Below, piece by piece: positions 51,040 to 59,223 of a stretch of DNA of 63,606 bases. Origin of the DNA: Candidatus Altimarinota bacterium. GTDB lineage: Bacteria > Patescibacteriota > Gracilibacteria > JAHISY01. The stretch's first letter is position 1; every line of letters starts with the position of its first letter. The stretch is from contig JAIPGZ010000005.1 of NCBI GenBank assembly GCA_021735425.1, forward strand, positions 1 to 63,606, read 5' to 3'. The notes under the pieces are model-generated. The model saw only the letters and a program-made list of their open reading frames with translations. It did not search any database and was not told the origin of the DNA. Position numbers and translations under genes: made by a program.

Positions 51040-51837
51040 TTGTCAGCCTACCGTCTTGCCGCCATCGAAAAATTCAAAGCCTCATCAGAAATCCAACTTT
51101 CGCGATCACGAGAGGCAATCACCGAATCCAAACTCGACCATTCCCGCAAGGTTTACGAAAAGGCGCTCGCGCAAAGTTTTCCTTATTCGTATTTTGAGAA
51201 TTTTCGTATTACGGTTTTTGGCAGTGGCTTATTGGCAGACACGACATCAAACGATTATCGTTTTATTGAACATCTCACTCGAAAATTAGGTAACGAAATA
51301 CAGGTAGACATCGTAACTGGTGGTGGTGGTGGATTGATGCTCGCCGCGAATGAAGGCCTTTCTGAAGCGCAAACTGATTTGCGAAAAGATCACAAAAAAG
51401 TACTCTGTCATAACCTCGGAATTAAAGTCGATCTATCTCATGAAATGGGGCGAAATGAATTCCTCGACAAGGAGAAAAATTTTTTAAATTTCTCCACACG
51501 ATTGGAAGAATTTGTGCGCACCTCAAACGGAATTTATCTCGCGCCAGGTGGCTTCGGCACCGATTTGGAAGCTGCAATGTTTATTCAGCTAAAACAGCGG
51601 TGGAGAATGGAGAGTGATTTTCCGATTCTTGCGCACCCTTTTTGGCGACCAATTTTTGAACGCGAAAATGAAATTATGTTCAAAAAGCAAATCGCTAATG
51701 GTCATACCCCTCTCATCGCTGAGGAAGATCTTTATCTCGTGCGCTACACTTCGGACCTAAAAGAAATCGTCAAAATTTTTGGAGCGAGCAAAAAAAAGTG
51801 GGAAGAGCTACGAAAGAAAGTGCGGTGGGGGAAGTAG
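51040..51837 (+). CDS. LOG-family (TIGR00730-like) protein
   Basis: A 265-residue protein (TTG start) with the lysine decarboxylase-like/LOG fold: ITVFGSGLLAD near residue 56, VTGGGGGLMLAANEGL near 89 and the nucleotide-binding IYLAPGGFGTDLEAAMFIQ near 168. LOG proteins release the base from nucleoside 5'-monophosphates. The N-terminal helix is long. Starts after a stutter-type spacer. Exact substrate unknown. Confidence 0.85.
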   Translation: MSAYRLAAIEKFKASSEIQLSRSREAITESKLDHSRKVYEKALAQSFPYSYFENFRITVFGSGLLADTTSNDYRFIEHLTRKLGNEIQVDIVTGGGGGLMLAANEGLSEAQTDLRKDHKKVLCHNLGIKVDLSHEMGRNEFLDKEKNFLNFSTRLEEFVRTSNGIYLAPGGFGTDLEAAMFIQLKQRWRMESDFPILAHPFWRPIFERENEIMFKKQIANGHTPLIAEEDLYLVRYTSDLKEIVKIFGASKKKWEELRKKVRWGK

Positions 51838-51967
51838 GTTTTGGCAATGATAAATTAATAAAGTTATCACGGCTTGAGCAGAGAGAGGGATATTTTCGAG
51901 ACTTTATTTTGAGGAGAGTTCACTAAGCGCATGTGATAAATGCACTAGTGTCCCAAATAACAAATAT

Positions 51968-51996
51968 TTGCAAATATCATCTTTTTGTGATAAAAT
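51968..51996 (+). promoter_or_regulatory. Promoter TTGCAA-N17-TAAAAT
   Basis: -35 TTGCAA (51968-51973), 17-nt spacer, extended -10 TGA-TAAAAT (51991-51996). It reads into the frameshifted gene. Stretch 51838-51967 shows nothing else. Confidence 0.6.
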
Positions 51997-52201
51997 CATG
52001 GGAAATATTTACTAATTTTATACCCCATACTTTGGAACTTTTTCTTAACAAAAACGGTCCTAAAATCGGAGAAATTCCCTCTTCGGCAATAGAAACAAAA
52101 TCACCTACTACTCCCCTCGAAGAAAAAAATACGATGGAGCCGACGAAGAATACAATCATCTACATAACTACTACCATCCTTTTCTAAATACAATATCTAA
52201 A

Positions 52202-52561
52202 TTGGAAGAAAAAATGAGAGGAATGAAAAATCCACAACCTCTTTTAGATGATTTAAATAACGTTTTAGGAACAAAATTCAAAACCCTAGAGAAAGCTTTT
52301 GATGACCTTAGTAGTGACGAGAACTCGCTGATAGACGAGAGAGCTAAGTTAATCAAAAAGAAACTAAGTCTCAAGCCTCTGAACACACACTTTTTGGAGC
52401 TAGACAATAAACTCAAAGAAGTTCTAACAAGAGCGGAAGAAAATAAAATTTTATCTAAACTACTTCCATCGGAAACTTCATCTATAGAGGAAAACCGTCT
52501 TATGGCTAATAACAGACTCGATGATATAATTACAAAAATTCTAGGCAAGAATAGAAGCTAA
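52202..52561 (+). CDS. Middle fragment of the frameshifted gene
   Basis: 119 residues if read alone from a TTG; helical and charged (LLDDLNNVLGTKFKTLEKAF). The same frame is open well upstream of the TTG, so this is a fragment and not a true start. No family recognised. Confidence 0.45.
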   Translation: MEEKMRGMKNPQPLLDDLNNVLGTKFKTLEKAFDDLSSDENSLIDERAKLIKKKLSLKPLNTHFLELDNKLKEVLTRAEENKILSKLLPSETSSIEENRLMANNRLDDIITKILGKNRS

Positions 52562-52631
52562 TGACTTAGATATTGGCACTCATTTCGAAGGCGCAAAAAC
52601 TTACTCTGAAGTAGAAGCTTTTTTTACGAAA

Positions 52632-53336
52632 ATGAAAGCCGATAATCTGAAAATGAAAAACGAAAACGAAAAAGTATTTGGTGATATGGTAAAAATACAA
52701 ATCAATACTTTCGAAGCTTTAGCAAAACCTAAAATTGAAAAAAAATCCAATGGAGAAATTAATTCTTTTTCCTCTGGAAGGGGCGAAAAGATCCTTTCTT
52801 CAAATTCAGATATAGAAATATCCCCTAGTGAAAATGATGCTCAAGTTATTAAACATAAAGGGAAATCATATATTTTCCCTAATGGTAGTAATGAAGCAAG
52901 ATCTTTCGGTTTCGAGTGGGGAAGCACTGATGTAGCAGATTTTGCATTCCAATATCCAAACGGAATTTCATTAGTTGTTATAGGAAAGAAATTTTATTAT
53001 TTCGAAAAAGGACAAAATGATAAACCTGTAGAATTTAAAATTAATGATAAAACTGTAAGTGGTATAGAAGGAGAACAACCAAAATTTATGACCATCGAAG
53101 GAAGAAATTGTTTAGCAATAGATGTCGGCGGAGGAAAAAGTTCTCTTTATGAGATTGGCTACAAAGAACCTTTATTGCTTGTACAAGAAATAAGTCTTTT
53201 GAAATTACAATTCAAGGCAAAGAGTGGCACTAAATTTGACGAAATCTTGCCATCAGGAGACGGATTAACAGTATCTAACAAAGGAGAAAAACCATTCTAT
53301 GCTAAAATAAATATCAGATTACGAAATAAAAAATAA
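52632..53336 (+). CDS. C-terminal fragment of the frameshifted gene
   Basis: 234 residues if read alone from ATG 52632. The frame is open upstream to 52545. The second half is beta-rich with YIFPNGSNEARSFGFEWGSTDVADFAF and FYYFEKGQNDKPVEF, like a repeated sandwich domain. It has no signal peptide and no recognised family. Confidence 0.5.
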   Translation: MKADNLKMKNENEKVFGDMVKIQINTFEALAKPKIEKKSNGEINSFSSGRGEKILSSNSDIEISPSENDAQVIKHKGKSYIFPNGSNEARSFGFEWGSTDVADFAFQYPNGISLVVIGKKFYYFEKGQNDKPVEFKINDKTVSGIEGEQPKFMTIEGRNCLAIDVGGGKSSLYEIGYKEPLLLVQEISLLKLQFKAKSGTKFDEILPSGDGLTVSNKGEKPFYAKINIRLRNKK

Positions 53337-53427
53337 GGGATAATAGAGAAAGCAGCTACTATATTGGCGTTGTAGGGAAAAAGATGGTGCCAAAAAAAAT
53401 CGCAGCACAGTCCACTCATGAGCGATG

Positions 53428-53503
53428 TGGCAGGCCCAGAAGGATTCGAACCCTCACTTGCGGTTTTGGAAACCGACGTGCTAACCATTGACACTATGGG
53501 CCT
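53428..53503 (-). tRNA. tRNA-Trp (CCA anticodon)
   Basis: A 76-nt cloverleaf on the minus strand. Acceptor AGGCCCA pairs with TGGGCCT; anticodon arm CGGT-TTCCAAA-ACCG gives CCA; T arm GAGGGTTCGAATCCTTC. Discriminator G and CCA end are encoded. Confidence 0.95.
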
Positions 53504-53515
53504 GTTTGCCGGGGA

Positions 53516-53521
53516 ATTTTA
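53516..53521 (-). promoter_or_regulatory. -10 box (TGA-TAAAAT) of tRNA-Trp
   Basis: Minus-strand TGATAAAAT, 12 nt before the tRNA 5' end, abutting the stop codon of the AEC transporter gene. Confidence 0.6.
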
Positions 53522-54427
53522 TCAATTGATTAAAAAATAAGCGATTCCTAAAACTACAAAACTACCAAGTGAAGTTAAAACCACGAGATTGCTAATCTCA
53601 TCCACTTTGTAGTTGTAACGAGAAGCGAAAACTCCCAGCGAAATTGCACTTGGAATTCCACCTTGGAGAATGAGAAATTTACCTGTCTCTCCTTCGACAT
53701 TTAACCATGTGCTGATAATTAGAAATGAAACTAGAGGAAGCGCTATTAGACGGAAGAGCGCAAAAGCGTAGGAGTGTCTGAGTTTCTCGAAAGAGAAATT
53801 GTCGTAAATGAAAGTACCTAAAGCAAACTCCGCAAGAGGACCAGCAGTTTTACCAAGTGTTTCGATTCCCTGAAAGATAAAACCACCTTCGATTTTTAAA
53901 AGCGAAACTACTACCCCGAGTAAGATAGAAATGATGAGCGGATTGCGCATAATCTTGCCACAAAAACACCAACCTTCTCCTCGACTCGAGGCATATTCAA
54001 AGATATAAATCGTAATAAAAATACCCACTGGTCCCAGTATTGAAGAAGTGAGAATCGCAAAATCTAATCCATCTGCTCCAGCTAGAGTTTCGAAAAAAGT
54101 GATTCCGAAGAAAGCATTACTGCCAAATGATGTCGCTAACGCTAATAAAATAAAAGTATGTTTGGAAATGATGCGTGTAATTTTCAAGAAAAGCAGAAAA
54201 ATAAGTATCGAAAAGATAGGAAGCAGGCTACCCAACACAATTTCTCCATTTAAATTTGCTAAGTCCATTTGTGCAATCTTGGGGAAGAATAAAGCTGGCA
54301 ACGCAAAGTAGTAGATGTAGCTACTCATACCACGCGTATTTTCTTTCGAGAGAATATTTAGCCTGCGAGATAACCAACCTAAAAATGCCACAATCGCAAT
54401 CACGCCGAGAGCAAAGAAAATTTCCAT
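53522..54427 (-). CDS. AEC-family transporter
   Basis: A 301-residue membrane protein with about ten hydrophobic segments and the auxin efflux carrier family plan: LGWLSRRLNILSKENTRGMSSYIYYFALPALFF at the N-terminus, ATSFGSNAFFGITFFETLAG near residue 100 and a second half starting near residue 155 (RNPLIISILLGVVVSLL). Bacterial members move organic acids such as malate or malonate; the substrate here is unknown. Confidence 0.88.
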   Translation of the reverse strand: MEIFFALGVIAIVAFLGWLSRRLNILSKENTRGMSSYIYYFALPALFFPKIAQMDLANLNGEIVLGSLLPIFSILIFLLFLKITRIISKHTFILLALATSFGSNAFFGITFFETLAGADGLDFAILTSSILGPVGIFITIYIFEYASSRGEGWCFCGKIMRNPLIISILLGVVVSLLKIEGGFIFQGIETLGKTAGPLAEFALGTFIYDNFSFEKLRHSYAFALFRLIALPLVSFLIISTWLNVEGETGKFLILQGGIPSAISLGVFASRYNYKVDEISNLVVLTSLGSFVVLGIAYFLIN

Positions 54428-54557
54428 TTTTTTGTGTGAAAAATTTTTTTAGGTAAAATCATTCTAAAGTAATTTTTGAATTTTATAATTTTTAAACAGA
54501 AATCAAGGTTTGTTTAGAAATTGAAAATTAGAAATTAATTCTCTAACCCCTCCAATC

Positions 54558-55487
54558 ATGCTAGTCACATCTACCGACCTCTTCACCAAAGCTCTTGCTG
54601 AAAAATATGCCATCGGCGCGTTCAACGTCAACAATCTTGAAATAATTCAGGGAATTCTAGAAGGCTGCAAGGCAAAACAATCACCTGTCATCCTCCAAGT
54701 CTCCGCCGGTGCGCGTGAGTATGCCGGTTCAATTTTTCTCCGTAAGCTAATCGAAGGTGGCGCTGAAATCTATCCTGAAATTCCCATCGTCTTTCACCTC
54801 GACCACGGAGAAGATTTCGCAATCTGTAAAGACTGTATCGATAACGGTTTCACCAGCGTAATGATTGATGGCTCGAAACATCCATTTGAAGAAAATATGA
54901 GATTAACGAAAGAAGTCGTCGATTACGCCCATTCAAAAGGTGTCGTCGTCGAAGGTGAGCTGGGGAAATTAGAAGGCATGGAAGATGATGTGAAAGTCGC
55001 CAAAGGAGAGGGAATTTACACCGATCCCGATCAAGCGGCAGAATTTGTCGAAAAAACTGGCATCGATTCACTCGCTGTCGCCATCGGAACTTCTCACGGA
55101 GCTTACAAATTCCCACTTGATGCCAAGCCAGAGCTAGACTTCGAGCGTTGTGGTAAAATCGCTGAGTTGGTCAAAATTCCGCTCGTTCTCCACGGTGCAA
55201 GCTCGGTATTACAGGATTTCGTCGCGGAAATCAATTCTTACGGCGGAGAAGTAAAGGGAAGTCAGGGAGTGCCGGAAGCGATGATTACCGAAGCGAGCAA
55301 ACACGGTGTCGCGAAGGTGAATATTGATACAGATATCCGTCTCGCGATGACTGCCTCGATGCGAAAGAACTTAAAGGAGATGCCCGAAAATTTCGATGTC
55401 AGAAAGCCCCTCGGTGCAGCCCGAGATGCAGTACAAAAAATGGTCGAGCATAAAATCGACATTCTTGGCTCAGCAGGGAAAATTTAG
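54558..55487 (+). CDS. fba: Class II fructose-bisphosphate aldolase
   Basis: Zinc-dependent aldolase of glycolysis/gluconeogenesis, 309 residues. It has AIGAFNVNNLEIIQGIL, the zinc histidines in FHLDHGEDF (about residue 81) and later VAIGTSHGAYKF (about 178) and LVLHGASSV (about 213), and GVAKVNIDTDIRLA. The acid residues and length fit the family. A possible -10 (TAAAAT, 54454) would leave a leader near 100 nt. It overlaps the convergent next gene by 4 nt. Confidence 0.94.
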   Translation: MLVTSTDLFTKALAEKYAIGAFNVNNLEIIQGILEGCKAKQSPVILQVSAGAREYAGSIFLRKLIEGGAEIYPEIPIVFHLDHGEDFAICKDCIDNGFTSVMIDGSKHPFEENMRLTKEVVDYAHSKGVVVEGELGKLEGMEDDVKVAKGEGIYTDPDQAAEFVEKTGIDSLAVAIGTSHGAYKFPLDAKPELDFERCGKIAELVKIPLVLHGASSVLQDFVAEINSYGGEVKGSQGVPEAMITEASKHGVAKVNIDTDIRLAMTASMRKNLKEMPENFDVRKPLGAARDAVQKMVEHKIDILGSAGKI

Positions 55488-56764
55488 TCGCGGCAAGTCG
55501 CGGGGATTTCCATTTTCGCAATAATTTCGTAGCTTTCAGAATAATCGTTTTGAATATCCCAAACCGTGAAACCGCAAAATCCAGCGTCATAAACCGCCTC
55601 GATCTGGTCCAATATCTGCTGCCGTGTCGTGTAATAACCCTGAATCCAGGGTCGTAACTTCACTGAGTCCTCGCCGAGTAATTCTGAATATTTTTGTAGA
55701 GTTTGAAAAACGGTCGAATATTCGAAACTTTTTTCGTCTAGAAAATATTTCTGATTATCGCGTGAGAAAGTCGAAGGGTAAAGCATCGGCGCGATGATGT
55801 CGACGAGCGGCGCCATTTTCTGGATATCCTGCCCAAGTGCCGCTGCATTTTCCTCTAAATCCCAGCCAAGAATCGCAAAAGTGTTTACACTCAAAACCGT
55901 TGCTGGATTTTCTAAGTCAATTGTTTCCCGAACCATTTTGATGAAATCCAAAACATTTTTAATTTTTTCTTCACCGGAAATTCCAAGCCACTCGCTCGTG
56001 AATTTGTCGGGGTAGCGAACGAAATCAAGATTAATTTCGTCAATCCCCGCCGCGATAATTTCGGTGATAATCTCCCGATTGTAGTCGAGAACTTCCGAAT
56101 TTGTCGGATCAACCCACTCCGGCACAAATTTTGTTTTGGAAGAATTCCAAAGCCGTACTGTCGAATTTTGATTTGCGAAAACATCATCCTTCAGGGAAAT
56201 CACTCGCGCAATTGTGTAAATTCCAGCGTTTTTTAACTTACTTATAATCTGAGGTAAATCATAAAGTGGTTTGATTAAACCATATTTTTTGGCGAGCACG
56301 GATTTTGAATCGAAATAAACAAAACTACCTTTCACATCGAAAACAACTGCTGAATTTTCTAGCTTTTTTAATTTATCGACTTCCGCGTCGAAAACTTTTG
56401 AATTAGCGATATTATTCATATGCAGGTAGACGCCAACTTTACGCTCAGCGAAAATCGGTGGCAGAGGCGCTTCCGGCTCCAGCCGAATGTCTAACGCCAT
56501 TTTTTGAACTTCTTTCTTAATCTCCTTGTGAACAGAAGCCAAAAGTGGTCGATAAATCTGAGAGGAATCTAGCTCGGTTTTCAGAATTGCAGCCTGAATT
56601 TGATTCGGATTTTGCAGAGCTTGCGTGTATTGAATGAAAAGATTTCCCCCACTCAAACTTATGACAAGCAAACAAAAAAACAACACAAAACTTGAAAATT
56701 TGCGCCACCGCCTTATCCTCAATAGACGGTCTAACTCGGGAAAATCTTGATTCTCAATCTCCAT
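55484..56764 (-). CDS. Putative glycoside hydrolase (DUF4015 type)
   Basis: 426 residues from ATG 56764, chosen because a -10 TAAAAT lies 10 nt upstream and overlaps an earlier ATG. One membrane segment (about 22-42), then a TIM-barrel-like domain with VGVYLHMNNIANS, VVFDVKGSFVYFDS, LPQIISKLKNAGIYTIARVISLKD, INLDFVRYP and IIAPMLYPSTF, matching the putative glycosyl hydrolase domain PF13200. It is probably outside the membrane and acts on a polysaccharide; substrate unknown. Confidence 0.85.
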   Translation of the reverse strand: MEIENQDFPELDRLLRIRRWRKFSSFVLFFCLLVISLSGGNLFIQYTQALQNPNQIQAAILKTELDSSQIYRPLLASVHKEIKKEVQKMALDIRLEPEAPLPPIFAERKVGVYLHMNNIANSKVFDAEVDKLKKLENSAVVFDVKGSFVYFDSKSVLAKKYGLIKPLYDLPQIISKLKNAGIYTIARVISLKDDVFANQNSTVRLWNSSKTKFVPEWVDPTNSEVLDYNREIITEIIAAGIDEINLDFVRYPDKFTSEWLGISGEEKIKNVLDFIKMVRETIDLENPATVLSVNTFAILGWDLEENAAALGQDIQKMAPLVDIIAPMLYPSTFSRDNQKYFLDEKSFEYSTVFQTLQKYSELLGEDSVKLRPWIQGYYTTRQQILDQIEAVYDAGFCGFTVWDIQNDYSESYEIIAKMEIPATCRD

Positions 56765-56774
56765 TATTCTTGCC

Positions 56775-56780
56775 ATTTTA
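56775..56780 (-). promoter_or_regulatory. -10 box (TGC-TAAAAT), near-leaderless
   Basis: Minus-strand TGCTAAAAT, 10 nt before ATG 56764. Confidence 0.55.
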
Positions 56781-56834
56781 GCATAAATCAGTGCTTTTTT
56801 CAATCAGCATCATAATTTAATTTCAGGAATTTGC

Positions 56835-56840
56835 TAAAAT
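56835..56840 (+). promoter_or_regulatory. -10 box (TGC-TAAAAT) of the second mscS gene
   Basis: TTTGCTAAAAT, 21 nt before the ATG at 56862. Confidence 0.6.
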
Positions 56841-56861
56841 TATCGCGTTTAAAAAATCAAA

Positions 56862-57944
56862 ATGGAACTATTACAAAAAATTCAACCCTTCCTTACAAAA
56901 CTACAAACTTTTAGTTGGTGGGGGATTGACGCTACAAAATGGGGAATCGCTTTACTTATTTTTTTGGTTTTAATTTTAGGCTATCGCTTTTTTAAATATC
57001 ACATTCTCAAAAACCTCAAGAAACTCGCAAAAAAAACCGAGACTGACTTAGATGATACTTTAGTGGAAGTTTTGGAAGAAATTCCAAATTATTTTTATTG
57101 GCTCGTTTCCGCTTTCATCGCTTTCCATTTTTTGGGTACGACGAACGAGTTTGCACTAAAAATTGTCAACGGCGTTTTTGTTGTTTTTTTAGTCTTTCGT
57201 CTTATCGCGATTATTCAAAAATTCATTAATTATACGATTGCCAAAGTGTGGTTAAAGGATGAAAAACTGGCGGAAGAGAAACAAACTGCGATTCACGGGA
57301 TTAAAATTATCGCCACGATTCTTTTGTGGAGTATTGGTTTTCTGCTCGTCCTGTCTAATCTCGGTATCGAAGTCTCGACGCTCGTCGCGAGTTTGGGAAT
57401 TGGCGGCGTCGCAATCGCTTTCGCGCTCCAAAATATTCTCGGTGATCTTTTTTCGAGTTTCGCGATTTATTTCGACAAGCCTTTTCAAATCGGTGATTAT
57501 ATCGTCCTCGGGACAGACAGCGGAACAGTGAAGAAAATTGGCCTAAAAACAACTCGAATCACGACGCTGCAAGGTGAAGAGCTAGTGGTTTCAAATACAG
57601 AGCTAACTTCGACACGGATTAAGAATTTCAAACGAATGAAAAAGCGGCGAATCGTTTTTGGCTTCGGAGTAGTCTACGGCACCGCGACAACAAAACTTCG
57701 GAAGATTCCCGACCTCATCAGCAAAATTATTATCAAAGAGGAAATGGCCGAAATAGAGCGGGTCCATTTCAAAGAATTCGGTGACTTTAGTTTGAATTTT
57801 GAGGTGGTTTATTATGTAAAAAACCGGGAATACATCGATTATATGAACACCCAACAATTCATTAATTTTGCGATTAAGGAAGCGTTTGAAAAGGAAAAAA
57901 TAGAAATGGCCTTCCCAACACAGACGATTTATGTGCAAAAATAA
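56862..57944 (+). CDS. MscS-family mechanosensitive channel, second copy
   Basis: A 360-residue channel with about five membrane segments (residues 25-48, 70-90, 95-118, 145-165, 168-195). The MscS pore helix and beta domain are seen in VASLGIGGVAIAFALQNILGDLFSSFAIYFDKPFQIGDYIVLG, followed by VKKIGLKTTRITTLQGEELVVSNTEL. It is a different subtype from the 16816 gene. Likely relieves osmotic pressure. Confidence 0.92.
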   Translation: MELLQKIQPFLTKLQTFSWWGIDATKWGIALLIFLVLILGYRFFKYHILKNLKKLAKKTETDLDDTLVEVLEEIPNYFYWLVSAFIAFHFLGTTNEFALKIVNGVFVVFLVFRLIAIIQKFINYTIAKVWLKDEKLAEEKQTAIHGIKIIATILLWSIGFLLVLSNLGIEVSTLVASLGIGGVAIAFALQNILGDLFSSFAIYFDKPFQIGDYIVLGTDSGTVKKIGLKTTRITTLQGEELVVSNTELTSTRIKNFKRMKKRRIVFGFGVVYGTATTKLRKIPDLISKIIIKEEMAEIERVHFKEFGDFSLNFEVVYYVKNREYIDYMNTQQFINFAIKEAFEKEKIEMAFPTQTIYVQK

Positions 57945-57956
57945 CTAAACCTAATG

Positions 57957-58265
57957 TTAGTTCAGCACAGAAGTTATTTCTTTCCTAGCAGCTTCTACGA
58001 AAGCCTGCAGCACAAGTTCTTTTTGCTCTGGTGATAATTCTTCGATGTCATCGATCACCTCTCCATCTGCTGCCATAGTAATGTAAATATTATCGCTGAG
58101 CTCAGAAACTGTAAGAAAATTTCCAGCAACTTCTGCTGGAGTTAATTTACCTCCAGCTTCTTTAGCGTTATTGTGCACCGTAAAAAAAGGTCCTTTCCGT
58201 TGATACAAAAAACGAATTGTGGCCACTCCTAGCTTGGGAATATCAATATCTTTGTATTCAAACAT
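57957..58265 (-). CDS. Small hypothetical protein
   Basis: A 102-residue acidic protein (MFEYKDIDIPKLGVATIRFLYQ...). It has a beta-rich start and a helical end (SPEQKELVLQAFVEAARKEITSVL). No membrane segment. No family recognised. A -10 TGATAAAAT lies about 30 nt upstream (58296-58301). Confidence 0.6.
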   Translation of the reverse strand: MFEYKDIDIPKLGVATIRFLYQRKGPFFTVHNNAKEAGGKLTPAEVAGNFLTVSELSDNIYITMAADGEVIDDIEELSPEQKELVLQAFVEAARKEITSVLN

Positions 58266-58311
58266 ATATTTATCTTTAAAAAGATAAGGTCTTATTTTAT
58301 CATCAGTCTCA

Positions 58312-59223
58312 TCATTTCACTATCTTCACTTTGAAACTCCCACTCGGTAACGAATCTCCTACAATCCATGGATTTAGCTCTTTGATTGCTCGCAGCGTCG
58401 TCCCGTTCTCCGTCGCGAAATCAGCCAGATCTCCAATCGGTCCAACGACTGTTTTGAGCTCAAGCTCCGGCCAATCAAAAAACCCATCCTCTGAAATTTC
58501 ATAACCGTATTTCTTGGGCGAATTCATAATTTCCTTGATGGCAAGAATGCGAAAAATATAGCGCGAGGTTTCTTCATTCAAATATAAATCGTGGTAATCG
58601 ACCACATTTTGCTCGTCTAATCTGCGCTTAATCCCATTCTCACCCGCATTGTAACCAGCCGCAGCCAGACTCCACGAATCAAATTTTTGGTGAAGAAACT
58701 CTAAATAATTCAAGGCGGCTGGAGTTGCTTTCTCGAAATTGTTGCGCTCATCAATCTCTGAATCCACCCGTAAGCCGTAGCGCTGCGCCGTCGCAGGGAT
58801 AAACTGCCAAATACCCTCCGCACCAGCCGAAGAGCGTACGTCGTCCCGCAAAGCTGATTCTGCTACCGCGAGATACTTCAGGTCATCCGGCAAATTGCGC
58901 CTGGCTAATTCTGATTCAATCAGCGGAAAGTATTTCGGCGCTCGTTTGAGATAAAGAATATTTTGAAAATCGCTCGCGAGTGTCACGAGAAATTCTTTTT
59001 CCCAAGCCTCGCGGATGTAAAAATCGTCGAATGGGATTTTCTCTCCACAAAATTCTAAATCACTCGGCCAGTCAATTTTCATCAACTTCGATTGCGAAAA
59101 GAGAATTTTTTCACCGCCACCAAGTACAATTTTAAAAAATAAAAAAATGGCAAGCAAAACACCACCCCAAAAAAATAACGGAAAGCGCGATTTAGTCGTG
59201 ACAGGTATCGAATGAAATTTCAA
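58312..59223 (-). CDS. Lytic transglycosylase with SLT domain and LysM-like end
   Basis: A 303-residue membrane-anchored enzyme that cuts peptidoglycan. One membrane segment (about 14-34). The SLT domain (about 110-250) has the catalytic Glu in LKYLAVAESALRDDVRSSAGAEGIWQFIPATAQRYGL and the later AAAGYNAGENGIKR. The C-terminus (FATENGTTLRAIKELNPWI) looks like a LysM sugar-binding module. TTG start overlaps the stop of the upstream ATPase gene (TTGA), so the two are coupled. Confidence 0.92.
   Translation of the reverse strand: MKFHSIPVTTKSRFPLFFWGGVLLAIFLFFKIVLGGGEKILFSQSKLMKIDWPSDLEFCGEKIPFDDFYIREAWEKEFLVTLASDFQNILYLKRAPKYFPLIESELARRNLPDDLKYLAVAESALRDDVRSSAGAEGIWQFIPATAQRYGLRVDSEIDERNNFEKATPAALNYLEFLHQKFDSWSLAAAGYNAGENGIKRRLDEQNVVDYHDLYLNEETSRYIFRILAIKEIMNSPKKYGYEISEDGFFDWPELELKTVVGPIGDLADFATENGTTLRAIKELNPWIVGDSLPSGSFKVKIVK

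Larger units (their letters stand above)
52032..53336 (+). pseudogene. Gene broken by two frameshifts (or needing frameshifting)
   Basis: Three adjoining frames read as one protein of about 430 residues. Frame 1 (TTG 52032 to 52187) passes into frame 2 at an A7 run near 52123-52129: one more A would give PLEEK-KYDGADEEYNHLHNYYH..., continuous with the frame ending at 52561. That frame passes near 52545-52558 into the frame carrying IEANDLDIGTHFEGAKTYSEVEAFF, continuous with 52632-53336. Helical N-terminal half, beta-rich C-terminal half. Family unknown. Sequencing error, decay or slippage are all possible. Confidence 0.65.

Noticed and set aside
51933-52031. GTG start at 51933 for the frameshifted gene
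   Set aside because: It lies upstream of a well-formed promoter (51968-51996); the first in-frame start after the expected transcript start is TTG 52032.
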